Positions 1 to 6,968 of a stretch of DNA of 9,504 nt are shown here, in pieces (position 1 is the first letter of the stretch; each line of letters starts with the position of its first letter). The DNA is from Thermohalobaculum sp039178805 (GTDB lineage Bacteria > Pseudomonadota > Alphaproteobacteria > Rhodobacterales > Rhodobacteraceae), in contig JBCDFC010000190.1 of assembly GCA_039178805.1 (NCBI GenBank), forward strand, positions 1-9,504, given 5' to 3'. The position numbers were made by a program, and so were the translations under genes. The notes under the pieces were generated by a model. It was not told the DNA's origin, searched no databases, and saw only the letters and a program-made list of their open reading frames with translations.

Positions 1-2264
1 AGACGATGGTCGGGCTGAAGAGCCACTCGATCCGGCTCTACCAGGAGCTTGCCGCCGATCCGGACTACCCGATCAACTACCACCACGGCGATGGCGGAAT
101 ACGCCTCGCGAATACCGAAGCGCAGCTGCAAGGCTATCGCCACTTCGCCTCGATGGCGCGGGGCATGGATGTCGATTTCGAGGTGATCGACGCCAAGGAA
201 TGCGCCCGCCGCCATCCGCTGATCTCGACCGACAATATGCTCGGCGGGCTGTGGGACCCGATGGATGGCGATATTGACCCAGCACAGCTTTGCCAGGCGC
301 TGGCCCGGCGCGCGCGGAAGGCAGGGGCCGAAGTCTATCGCAACACGCCGGTCACCGCCCTCACGCAGAAGGCCGACGACACCTGGACCGTGCACACCGC
401 CCATGGCGACATCGATGCCGATGTCGTCGTCAACGCCTGCGGCTACCGCGTGAACGAGGTCGGCGCGATGATGGGCGTCCACCACCCCGTCGCCTCGATG
501 GAGCATCAGTACTTCCTGACCGAGGACATCCCGGCCATCACCGCCGCGGGCCACCGGATGCCGCTCATCCGCTGCCCGATCTCGGACTACTACTGCCGGC
601 AGGAGAAGAACGGTCTGCTGATCGGTTTTTACGAGCAGGACTGCAAGACCTGGGGCCTCGACGGGATCGACCCGAACTTCTTCGACGCACTCTGCCCGGA
701 CGACCTAGAGCGCGTGATGGATGTGCTGGAGGGCGCCTTCGCCCGCATGCCCGCACTGCGCGAGACCGGCATTCGGACGGTCGTAAACGGGCCGATCACA
801 TACACCATCGACGGCGCGCCGCTGGTCGGACCGATCCCGGGCAAGCGCAACGCCTTCTGCATCATCGGCCTCCGCGCGGGCCTTGGTGAGGGCGGCGGGC
901 ATGGCTGGCTCTTGGCGCAGCAGATCGTCCATGGCGAGGCGTGCTACGACACCTGGATCGTCGATCCGCGACGCTTCACCGGCCATGCGAATGTCGAGCT
1001 AACGGCGCTGAAAGCCATCGAGGATTACCAGAACGAGTTCCGCTTCCACTTCCCGCATGAGCATCGGCCCGCGGGCCGCCCGGCAAAGACCACACCGCTC
1101 ACCCCGATCCTCGCGGCCGAGGGCGCGGAATTCACCGTCGTGAATGGCTGGGAGCGTGTCGAGTACATCAGGCCGAGCCCCGGCTTCGAGCCGACCCTTG
1201 GTTTCGGCTTCGACGAGGCCTTCGAAGTTGTCGCCGCTGAGGTGAGCGCCGTGCATGAGCGCGTGGGGCTCTGCGAAGTGAATGGCTTCAACCGGATCGA
1301 GATCACCGGCGCCGACCGCCACGCCTTTCTCGACCGGCTGTTCTGCGGGCGGGTCCCGCGCCGCCTTGGCCGCGTGGCACTCGGCTATCTCCTCAACGAC
1401 CACGGCATGGTCAAATCCGAGGCGACCCTCGCCAACCTGCCCGCCTCCGACCGCGGGCCCGAGCGGATCTGGTACGGCTCCGCCGCGGCGAGCGAGTTCC
1501 ACGACATGGATTGGCTCGACCAACACATCCGGCCGGGCGAGGATGTCTGCCTTCAAAGCCTCACCAACGATCAGACGATCCTGGTGCTCGCGGGCCCGAA
1601 GGCGCGCGATGTGCTCGCATCCTGCGCGCGGGGCGACTGGTCGCGCGAGGCCTTCCCCTGGCTCTCGGTGCGGGAGTGTTTCATCGGTTTCGCCCCAGCG
1701 ACCGTGATGGGGGTGAGCTTCTCGGGCGAGCTTGCCTACGAGATCCACATACCGAACGCCTCCCTCTATGCCGCATGGCTCGCACTGCGGGAGGCTGGAG
1801 AGGCGCACGGGCTCCAGCTTTTCGGTGCGCGCGCGGTGGAGGCGATGCGGCTCGAGAAAGGCTTCCTGCACTGGAAGTCGGATCTCATCACCGAGTTCGA
1901 TCCCTTCGAGACCGGGCTCGACCGGTTCGTGAAGCTCGACAAACCGGACTTCGTGGGGCGGACGGCGCTCCTGCGCCATCATCAGCGCGGGGTGCGGAAG
2001 AAGCTCGTCACCCTCCGCATCGACGCCACGCATGCCCCGGCCCATGGCGGCGCATCGCTGATGCATGAGGGCCGTGTCGTTGGCACGATCACCTCCGGTG
2101 ACTGGGGGCACCGGGTCGGGATGAACCTCGCCTACGGGTTCGTTGCGCCCGAGCACACCGAGAAGGGCGCCGCCATGCAGCTCGATCTCTGCGGCGACCT
2201 GGTCGGCGCATCGGTGATCGCCGCATCGCCCTTCGATCCCGACCACACCCGGATGCGGCTCTAG
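1..2264 (+). CDS. FAD-dependent oxidoreductase with C-terminal GcvT domain (dimethylglycine/sarcosine dehydrogenase-like), 5' partial
   Basis: Likely oxidatively demethylates an N-methyl amino acid such as dimethylglycine or sarcosine in the cytoplasm and passes the one-carbon unit to tetrahydrofolate in its GcvT-like half. The reading frame is open to the left edge (first whole codon at 3), so the ATG at 6 is internal: the Rossmann GxGxxG and the segment that binds FAD covalently in this family lie outside. Counting from the ATG at 6, residues 1-330 are the rest of the DAO-type FAD domain, including MEHQYFLTE at 165 and a Gly-rich LRAGLGEGGGHGW cap near 290. A linker domain follows. GcvT starts near 417 (HERVGLCEVNGFNRIEITG), with GARAVEAMRLEKGF near 607, and a GCV_T_C beta-barrel ends the protein. 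The 752 visible residues fit a family of about 800-850. The place where GcvT proteins usually carry a DD pair after the LLN..G turn reads S471-E472. The class is secure; the substrate cannot be read from sequence. Confidence 0.9.
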   Translation, partial: TMVGLKSHSIRLYQELAADPDYPINYHHGDGGIRLANTEAQLQGYRHFASMARGMDVDFEVIDAKECARRHPLISTDNMLGGLWDPMDGDIDPAQLCQALARRARKAGAEVYRNTPVTALTQKADDTWTVHTAHGDIDADVVVNACGYRVNEVGAMMGVHHPVASMEHQYFLTEDIPAITAAGHRMPLIRCPISDYYCRQEKNGLLIGFYEQDCKTWGLDGIDPNFFDALCPDDLERVMDVLEGAFARMPALRETGIRTVVNGPITYTIDGAPLVGPIPGKRNAFCIIGLRAGLGEGGGHGWLLAQQIVHGEACYDTWIVDPRRFTGHANVELTALKAIEDYQNEFRFHFPHEHRPAGRPAKTTPLTPILAAEGAEFTVVNGWERVEYIRPSPGFEPTLGFGFDEAFEVVAAEVSAVHERVGLCEVNGFNRIEITGADRHAFLDRLFCGRVPRRLGRVALGYLLNDHGMVKSEATLANLPASDRGPERIWYGSAAASEFHDMDWLDQHIRPGEDVCLQSLTNDQTILVLAGPKARDVLASCARGDWSREAFPWLSVRECFIGFAPATVMGVSFSGELAYEIHIPNASLYAAWLALREAGEAHGLQLFGARAVEAMRLEKGFLHWKSDLITEFDPFETGLDRFVKLDKPDFVGRTALLRHHQRGVRKKLVTLRIDATHAPAHGGASLMHEGRVVGTITSGDWGHRVGMNLAYGFVAPEHTEKGAAMQLDLCGDLVGASVIAASPFDPDHTRMRL

Positions 2265-2468
2265 CGCGTTCTTCGACCTCCCGTGCCCATGTCATGCCCA
2301 GCAACATCGTGAACGCGTCTGAGATAGGCGGGCAGCGCGCTCCCCCTTTTCCGCTGATCACCCGAACGCTCCTGCGCCCAACGATGCGTCGCTGCACTAT
2401 CGCAACGTCGTGCGGATCGCTAACACCGCGAGCGACGTAGGGGCAGTCGGCGAAAGGCGGGGGCGAGG

Positions 2469-4469
2469 ATGGGCGAAGATACTGTCACGATCATCTTGCC
2501 TGAGGAGCCCTCGCCCGAGCTTCTGAACCGGTTGCACGACGCGTTCCCAGACGCCGCGGTCGCGCAGGCCGAGGCCGTGCCCGAGACGACGGTCGGTGCG
2601 GTTGCCGCACTCGAGACTGCCCTGGCTCAGGCCATCGGTGCCGCACCGGGCTTGCCGGGCGTGATCGGCGCGTGGCTCGCGGGCCTTCCCGATGGCGCGA
2701 TGACTTTCGTCTACATCGCCTTGGCGCTGATCCTCGGCTACGGCCTGGAGCGCGGCATCGCTTTTCTGGTACCGCAGCCCGCAGCCATGCCGACGGCGCC
2801 GGGCTTCGCTGGGCGCCTGAAGCCAGCATTCTTGCGAACACTTCGCAGCCTCGCCCTTCTCTGCGTCTTCGCCTTCGCCGCACGTTTCTTCGGTCGCACG
2901 ATGCTGACGGCCGATCCGTCGGTCGCACGGCTCGGGCTCGGTGTTCTGATCGCGATCCTCTTCGCACGCCTCCTCGTCATCGTCTTCGACCTCTTGGCGG
3001 CACCCAATGCACCGGCAAGGCGGCTGATGGGTTTCAGCGACGCGGAGGCGCAGCGCGCCTTTGGCGTAGGGCTGCGCCTCGCCCTCGCCGGCGCGCTCAT
3101 CAACACGCTCTACGCGATGGTCCTCGCCGCCGCCCCCGGCAGCGAAGGCGCCCTCGCCCTGGCGACCCTCGCGCTGATCCGAGCCCTCGTCACGAGCGCG
3201 TTCTTCTGGGCCATCCACGCGCCCGTGGCACGCCTGATCGCGGGCCGAGAACCGGATGAACCGGATGAAACGAGCACACTCACACGATGGCTCGCCTCGA
3301 ATTGGAGCTGGTTCTTCATCGGCTTCGCGCTCCTCGATTTTGTGCTCAAGCTTCAGGGGATCTTGGGACTTCTCGATGCCGATGCGCGAAGCGGCGCTGG
3401 CCCGGTCATCTTCGTCCTCTCCATCTCGGCCCTCTCGGTCGCGGCACTGCGCATCCTGCGGGTGGAGTGGCTCGAGGCCGGCGCGCAGCCCTGGATCGCC
3501 GGGATGACCGCCGTGGCGGAGGGTGTTCTCGCGGTCGCTGCAGCCCTCCTTCTCCTCGCGCTCTGGGGTATCGACCCGTTCTCTGCCCATGGCGGCGACG
3601 GCACCCTGCGCTTCATTCCCGCCCTGGTCGAAGCGCTCATCGTCATCGTTGTCGGCGCCGCGATGTGGCGCGCCGTCATGCTGATCCTGCAGGCCCGCGA
3701 CGGCGGCGATGGGGCGGAGACCGAGGGCGACGGGATGGGCGCCGAGGGCTCCCGCGTCGACACGGTGCTGCCCATCCTGCGCGGCTTCGCCCTCGCCGCC
3801 ATCGGCATCACCACGATCATGACCGCCCTCGCGGCCCTCGGCGCCAATATCGGCCCGCTTATCGCCAGCGCCGGCGTCGTGGGCCTCGCCGTCGGCTTCG
3901 GCGCACAAAAGCTCGTCTCAGACGTGATCAGCGGCGTCTTCTACCTCTACGAAGACGCTTTCCGCATGGGCGAGTATATCGTGACGGGCGCGGGCAAGGG
4001 CACGGTCGAACGGATCTCGATCCGCTCCGCCATGCTCCGCCACCACAACGGCCCGATCTACACGATCCCGTTTTCCGAAATGGGGACGATCCAGAACCAC
4101 AGCCGCGATTACGTCGTCATGAAGTTCACCTTCATGGTGCCCGACGAGACGGATCTCGAGATGATCCGCAAGCTGGTGAAGAAGGCGGGGCAGGAAATGG
4201 CCGCGGATCCGGAACTCGAAGGCAAGCTGATCGCGCCGCTGAAGTCACAGGGTGCCATCGCCATCCAGGGCCGCAACTACGAGATCGGCTGCAAGTTCAC
4301 CGCCCGTCCGGGCCAGCAATTCGTGATCCGACGCAAGGCCTATGCCGTGCTGCAGAAGGCGCTAAGGGACAAGGGCATCGAACTCTCGGCCCCCTCCTTC
4401 GCCTTTACGACCGATGGCAGCGCCCCTGGCCCCGGTGGCTCCATTGGCCCCATTGGCACCGGAGGCTGA
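2469..4469 (+). CDS. MscS-family mechanosensitive ion channel, large multi-pass form
   Basis: Inner-membrane channel that probably opens under membrane tension to release solutes on hypo-osmotic shock. The 666 residues hold about 11 hydrophobic segments (near 76-98, 118-139, 152-176, 200-222, 228-255, 275-295 and further ones to about 500). The last carries the pore-lining signature VGLAVGFGAQKLVSD at 471-485, with the small-residue packing and GAQ of MscS TM3. The MscS beta domain follows (DAFRMGEYIV, then TIPFSEMGTIQNHSRDY), then the alpha/beta C-terminal domain to about 645 and a Gly/Pro-rich tail. An acidic GDGAETEGDGMGAEG loop precedes the channel core. An in-frame TAA at 2421 with no start codon before 2469 fixes the start; GGCGGGGG at 2456-2463 is a plausible Shine-Dalgarno. 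No cleavable signal peptide is visible, although relatives often have one. An odd helix number would put the N-terminus in the periplasm, as in MscS. The extra N-terminal helices resemble YbdG/MscM-type relatives; the subfamily is not assigned. Confidence 0.92.
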   Translation: MGEDTVTIILPEEPSPELLNRLHDAFPDAAVAQAEAVPETTVGAVAALETALAQAIGAAPGLPGVIGAWLAGLPDGAMTFVYIALALILGYGLERGIAFLVPQPAAMPTAPGFAGRLKPAFLRTLRSLALLCVFAFAARFFGRTMLTADPSVARLGLGVLIAILFARLLVIVFDLLAAPNAPARRLMGFSDAEAQRAFGVGLRLALAGALINTLYAMVLAAAPGSEGALALATLALIRALVTSAFFWAIHAPVARLIAGREPDEPDETSTLTRWLASNWSWFFIGFALLDFVLKLQGILGLLDADARSGAGPVIFVLSISALSVAALRILRVEWLEAGAQPWIAGMTAVAEGVLAVAAALLLLALWGIDPFSAHGGDGTLRFIPALVEALIVIVVGAAMWRAVMLILQARDGGDGAETEGDGMGAEGSRVDTVLPILRGFALAAIGITTIMTALAALGANIGPLIASAGVVGLAVGFGAQKLVSDVISGVFYLYEDAFRMGEYIVTGAGKGTVERISIRSAMLRHHNGPIYTIPFSEMGTIQNHSRDYVVMKFTFMVPDETDLEMIRKLVKKAGQEMAADPELEGKLIAPLKSQGAIAIQGRNYEIGCKFTARPGQQFVIRRKAYAVLQKALRDKGIELSAPSFAFTTDGSAPGPGGSIGPIGTGG

Positions 4470-4526
4470 ACGTCCCAGCCCACGGGTCGGACGATCGGCT
4501 TGCTTGGAAACGCCGCCTGTTCAGCG

Positions 4527-5540
4527 TCAGACCCCGTGGTGATCCCGATACCACTTGACGAAGGCGGTCAGCCCGTCGGCGAGCGGCGTTGAGGGCCGGA
4601 AGCCGATCGCCGCCTCCAACCGCTGCGTATCCGCCGCCGTCGCGACCACATCTCCGGGCTGCATCGGTAGCATCCGGCGCTCCGCCTTGCGTCCGCACGC
4701 CTCTTCCAGGAGATCGATAAAGCGGCCGAGTTCCTCGGGCTGGCTGTTGCCGATGTTGAAGATCTCATGCGGCGCCCAGGATCGGGCCGGATCGGGTGCC
4801 ACCGGGTCGAACCCGGCGTCGGGCTCGGCCGGGCGATCCACCAGCCGCGCGACCGCCTCCACCACATCGTCGATATGGGTGAAGTCGCGCCTCATCTCGC
4901 CGTGATTGTAGACATCGATCGGCGCGCCTTCGAGGATCGCCCGAGTGAACTTCCAATACGCCATGTCCGGCCGGCCCCAGGGCCCATAGACCGTGAAGAA
5001 CCGAAGCCCCGTGACCGGCAAACCGAAGAGATGCGCGTAGGAATGCGCCATCAGCTCGTTCGCCTTCTTGGTCGCGGCATAAAGGCTTACGGGGTGATCG
5101 ACCGCATCCGCCTCGGCGAAGGGCACCTTGACGTTGCCCCCATAGACCGAGCTCGACGAGGCGTAGAGCAGGTGCTTGGTCTCCGCATGGCGGCAGCCCT
5201 CCAGCACCGCAAGGAAGCCCGCCAGATTCGCATCTGCATAGTCGAAGGGCGCCTTCAGGCCGTGCCGAACTCCTGCTTGCGCTGCCAGATGCACGACCTT
5301 CGCCGGGCGCTCCGCCGCAAAAAGCGCGGCTGTCGCCTCTCGGTCGGCAAGATCGAGTTCGACGAACCGAAATCCGGCACGCCCCTCTAGCCGCACCAAA
5401 CGCGCCCGCTTCAGACCGGCATCGTAGTATGGGGAGAGATTGTCGACGCCGAGAACCGGGCGGCCCTCCTGCAACAACCTCTCGATGAGGGCGGCGCCGA
5501 TGAAACCGGCAGCACCGGTGACAAGGATCGCTTCGCCCAA
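4527..5540 (-). CDS. UDP-glucuronate 4-epimerase (NAD-dependent epimerase/dehydratase, extended SDR)
   Basis: Interconverts UDP-glucuronate and UDP-galacturonate through a bound NAD+ and a 4-keto intermediate, supplying galacturonate for cell-surface polysaccharide. From the start chosen here (337 residues), the NAD-binding TGAAGFIG is at 8-15, followed by DNLSPYYD, LAAQAGVR, SSSSVYG (128-134), the catalytic YAATK (Y154, K158) and GLRFFTVYGPWGRPDMA. This combination is typical of the UDP-GlcA epimerase (CapI/LpsL-like) branch rather than GalE. Start choice: the frame is open to an ATG at 5609, but that overlaps ugd by 65 bp and adds 23 residues (SDTSRSGGAERL) before the Rossmann strand that the family lacks. 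TTG at 5540 lies 4 nt after the ugd stop, has GGGCGGGG about 9 nt upstream, and gives MGEAILVTGAAG and the usual family length. ATG 5591 is another candidate. A second in-frame TGA sits one codon after the stop. The gene is the second of a two-gene operon with ugd, which makes its substrate. Confidence 0.9.
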   Translation of the reverse strand: MGEAILVTGAAGFIGAALIERLLQEGRPVLGVDNLSPYYDAGLKRARLVRLEGRAGFRFVELDLADREATAALFAAERPAKVVHLAAQAGVRHGLKAPFDYADANLAGFLAVLEGCRHAETKHLLYASSSSVYGGNVKVPFAEADAVDHPVSLYAATKKANELMAHSYAHLFGLPVTGLRFFTVYGPWGRPDMAYWKFTRAILEGAPIDVYNHGEMRRDFTHIDDVVEAVARLVDRPAEPDAGFDPVAPDPARSWAPHEIFNIGNSQPEELGRFIDLLEEACGRKAERRMLPMQPGDVVATAADTQRLEAAIGFRPSTPLADGLTAFVKWYRDHHGV

Positions 5541-5544
5541 GCGC

Positions 5545-6849
5545 TCAGCCCCGCCCGACCGAGACGTATCGGAACCCAGCACCCCGAGCATCGGCCGGAC
5601 GGTACACATTGCGCAGATCGATCATCAGGGCTTCGGCCACGACGTCGTGCAGCCGCGAAAGATCCAGCGCCCGGAACTCGTTCCACTCGGTCAGGATGAC
5701 GACGGCATCGGCGCCCTTGGCGGCCTCATAGGCGTCCTCGCACCAGGTCACACCCGGCAACAGCGCCTCGCCCTCCTTGCGCCCCTGCGGATCGGTCGCG
5801 CGCACTTTCGCCCCCGCCCCGATCAGGGCCGGCACCACCGTCAAGGCCGGTGCATCGCGCATATCGTCGGTGTTGGGCTTAAAGGTCACGCCCAGCACGC
5901 CCACGGTCTTGCCCGCCACGCTGTCGCCCATCGCCTCGACGATCTTGCTGACCATCGCGCGCTTGCGGGCATCGTTGACCGCGATCACCGTCTCCACGAT
6001 GCGAAGGGGCGAGGCGTATTCCTGGCCCGACCGCGCTAGCGCCGAGGTGTCCTTGGGGAAGCACGAACCGCCATAGCCCGGCCCCGCATGCAGGAACTTG
6101 CCCCCGATGCGCCCGTCGAGGCCGATGCCCTTGGCAACATGCTGCACATCCGCGCCCGTCTTCTCGCAAAGATCCGCGATCTCGTTGATGAAGGTGATCT
6201 TGGTCGCGAGAAACGCATTGGCCGCGTATTTGATGATCTCAGCGCTTTCGAGCGAGGTGAAGACGATCGGCGTCTCGCGGAGGAAGAGCGGGCGATAGAC
6301 CTCGCGCATCACCTCCTCGGCCCGCTCCGAAACACAGCCCACGACCACACGGTCGGGCCGCATGAAATCCTCGATCGCGGCACCCTCGCGCAGGAACTCG
6401 GGGTTCGAGGCGACATCGAAATCCGCCTCGGGCGCCACCGCTTTCACCCGTCGCGCGACCTCGGCATTGGTGCCAACGGGCACGGTCGATTTCGTGACGA
6501 CCACGGTGTAGCCGGTCAGATGCCGGGCGACTTCCTCGGCCGCGGCATAGACATATTGCAGATCCGCGTGCCCATCGCCCCGCCGCGTGGGCGTGCCGAC
6601 GGCGATGAAGACCGCATCCGCTTCGCGCACCGCGGTCCCCAGATCCGAGGTGAAGCTCAACCGCCCCGCCTCGGCATTCCGCGCGATCAGCGTGTCGAGC
6701 CCGGGCTCGTAGATCGGTACCTCGCCAGCCTTCAGCCCCTCGATCTTCGCCTCCGAGACGTCGACGCAGACGACCTCATGGCCGAAATCCGAGAAACAGG
6801 CGCCCGAGACGAGGCCCACATAGCCGGCCCCGATCATCGCGATCCGCAT
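5545..6849 (-). CDS. ugd: UDP-glucose 6-dehydrogenase
   Basis: Oxidises UDP-glucose to UDP-glucuronate with two NAD+ in the cytoplasm; this is the entry step to uronic acid nucleotide sugars. All family hallmarks are present over 434 residues: the N-terminal Rossmann motif GAGYVGL (7-13), YEPGL (47-51), FIAVGTP (81-87), TKSTVPVGT (119-127), SNPEFLREG (148-156), and EIIKYAANAF with K207 and N211. The catalytic loop GGSCFPKD carries the nucleophile C263 and D267. The C-terminal UDP-binding domain contains GVTFKPNTDDMRD (320-332). Length is normal and no key residue is missing. The ATG at 6849 has a strong GGGGGAGG Shine-Dalgarno 5 nt upstream and begins directly with the Rossmann strand, so the start is firm. 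The gene is followed after 4 nt by the epimerase that uses its product, so the two are probably co-transcribed and translationally coupled. Upstream hemY is 111 bp away on the same strand; read-through from it cannot be excluded. Confidence 0.97.
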   Translation of the reverse strand: MRIAMIGAGYVGLVSGACFSDFGHEVVCVDVSEAKIEGLKAGEVPIYEPGLDTLIARNAEAGRLSFTSDLGTAVREADAVFIAVGTPTRRGDGHADLQYVYAAAEEVARHLTGYTVVVTKSTVPVGTNAEVARRVKAVAPEADFDVASNPEFLREGAAIEDFMRPDRVVVGCVSERAEEVMREVYRPLFLRETPIVFTSLESAEIIKYAANAFLATKITFINEIADLCEKTGADVQHVAKGIGLDGRIGGKFLHAGPGYGGSCFPKDTSALARSGQEYASPLRIVETVIAVNDARKRAMVSKIVEAMGDSVAGKTVGVLGVTFKPNTDDMRDAPALTVVPALIGAGAKVRATDPQGRKEGEALLPGVTWCEDAYEAAKGADAVVILTEWNEFRALDLSRLHDVVAEALMIDLRNVYRPADARGAGFRYVSVGRG

Positions 6850-6854
6850 GAACG

Positions 6855-6862
6855 CCTCCCCC
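6855..6862 (-). promoter_or_regulatory. Shine-Dalgarno sequence of ugd
   Basis: GGGGGAGG on the minus strand lies 5 nt before the ATG at 6849. Its strong match to the anti-Shine-Dalgarno supports this start and efficient translation of ugd. Confidence 0.75.
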
Positions 6863-6885
6863 GTAACGACGTCAAATCGGACGCC

Positions 6886-6914
6886 GCTCTAGCGGCAGGC
6901 CCCGGCGATGACAA
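6886..6914 (-). promoter_or_regulatory. Candidate sigma70-type promoter for the ugd operon
   Basis: On the minus strand TTGTCA (6909-6914, five of six to the -35 consensus) is followed after exactly 17 nt by TAGAGC (6886-6891, three of six to the -10 consensus). That would place transcription start about 30 nt before the ugd ATG. The -10 lies inside the 14-bp imperfect palindrome GCCGCTCTAGCGGC (6883-6896), which could be an operator or a chance GC stem. The -10 match is weak and GC-rich alphaproteobacterial promoters are hard to call by eye, so this is tentative. Confidence 0.3.
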
Positions 6915-6944
6915 GTCGGGATTAGGCGTCGCGTGCCCACCGCG

Positions 6945-6968
6945 CGGCTTAGGCGGCGGCTTAGGCGG
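6945..6968 (-). repeat. Perfect 12-bp tandem direct repeat (two copies) at the hemY stop codon
   Basis: The 12-bp unit CGGCTTAGGCGG (plus strand) occurs twice with no gap, at 6945-6956 and 6957-6968. On the minus strand each unit carries a TAA. Because 12 is a multiple of three, the second TAA (at 6949-6951) is in frame with the hemY stop at 6961-6963, so reading through the first stop would add only Ala-Ala-Ala. The likely origin is slipped-strand duplication; no function is evident. Confidence 0.85.

Noticed and set aside
6..8. ATG at 6 as the true start of the oxidase
   Set aside because: The frame continues upstream to the window edge, and the family needs a preceding Rossmann FAD-binding segment that is not in the visible protein.
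999..2246. 415-codon open frame on the minus strand opposite the oxidase gene
   Set aside because: Mirror frame of the GcvT half; low-complexity composition and no recognisable family.
2265..2317. 7-bp inverted repeat CGCGTTC / GAACGCG after the oxidase stop as a terminator
   Set aside because: The arms are separated by 39 nt with no U-tract; matches of this size are expected by chance in GC-rich sequence.
2294..2440. 48-codon plus-strand frame in the gap before the MscS gene
   Set aside because: Short, with no Shine-Dalgarno that I can see and no recognisable sequence; possible but unsupported.
2397..3908. 503-codon open frame on the minus strand opposite the MscS gene
   Set aside because: Its translation is a charged, His/Arg/Glu/Gly-rich string with no domain, while the opposite strand encodes a clear MscS protein. 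Long antisense frames are expected in GC-rich genes.
3287..4558. 423-codon plus-strand frame overlapping the MscS gene
   Set aside because: Arg/Pro/His-rich out-of-frame product typical of a GC-rich shadow; it even runs over the convergent gap into the epimerase.
6883..6896. Palindrome GCCGCTCTAGCGGC as a rho-independent terminator of hemY
   Set aside because: The stem is only 5-6 bp with a tiny loop and no following T-run on the minus strand; it is better noted as overlapping the candidate ugd promoter.
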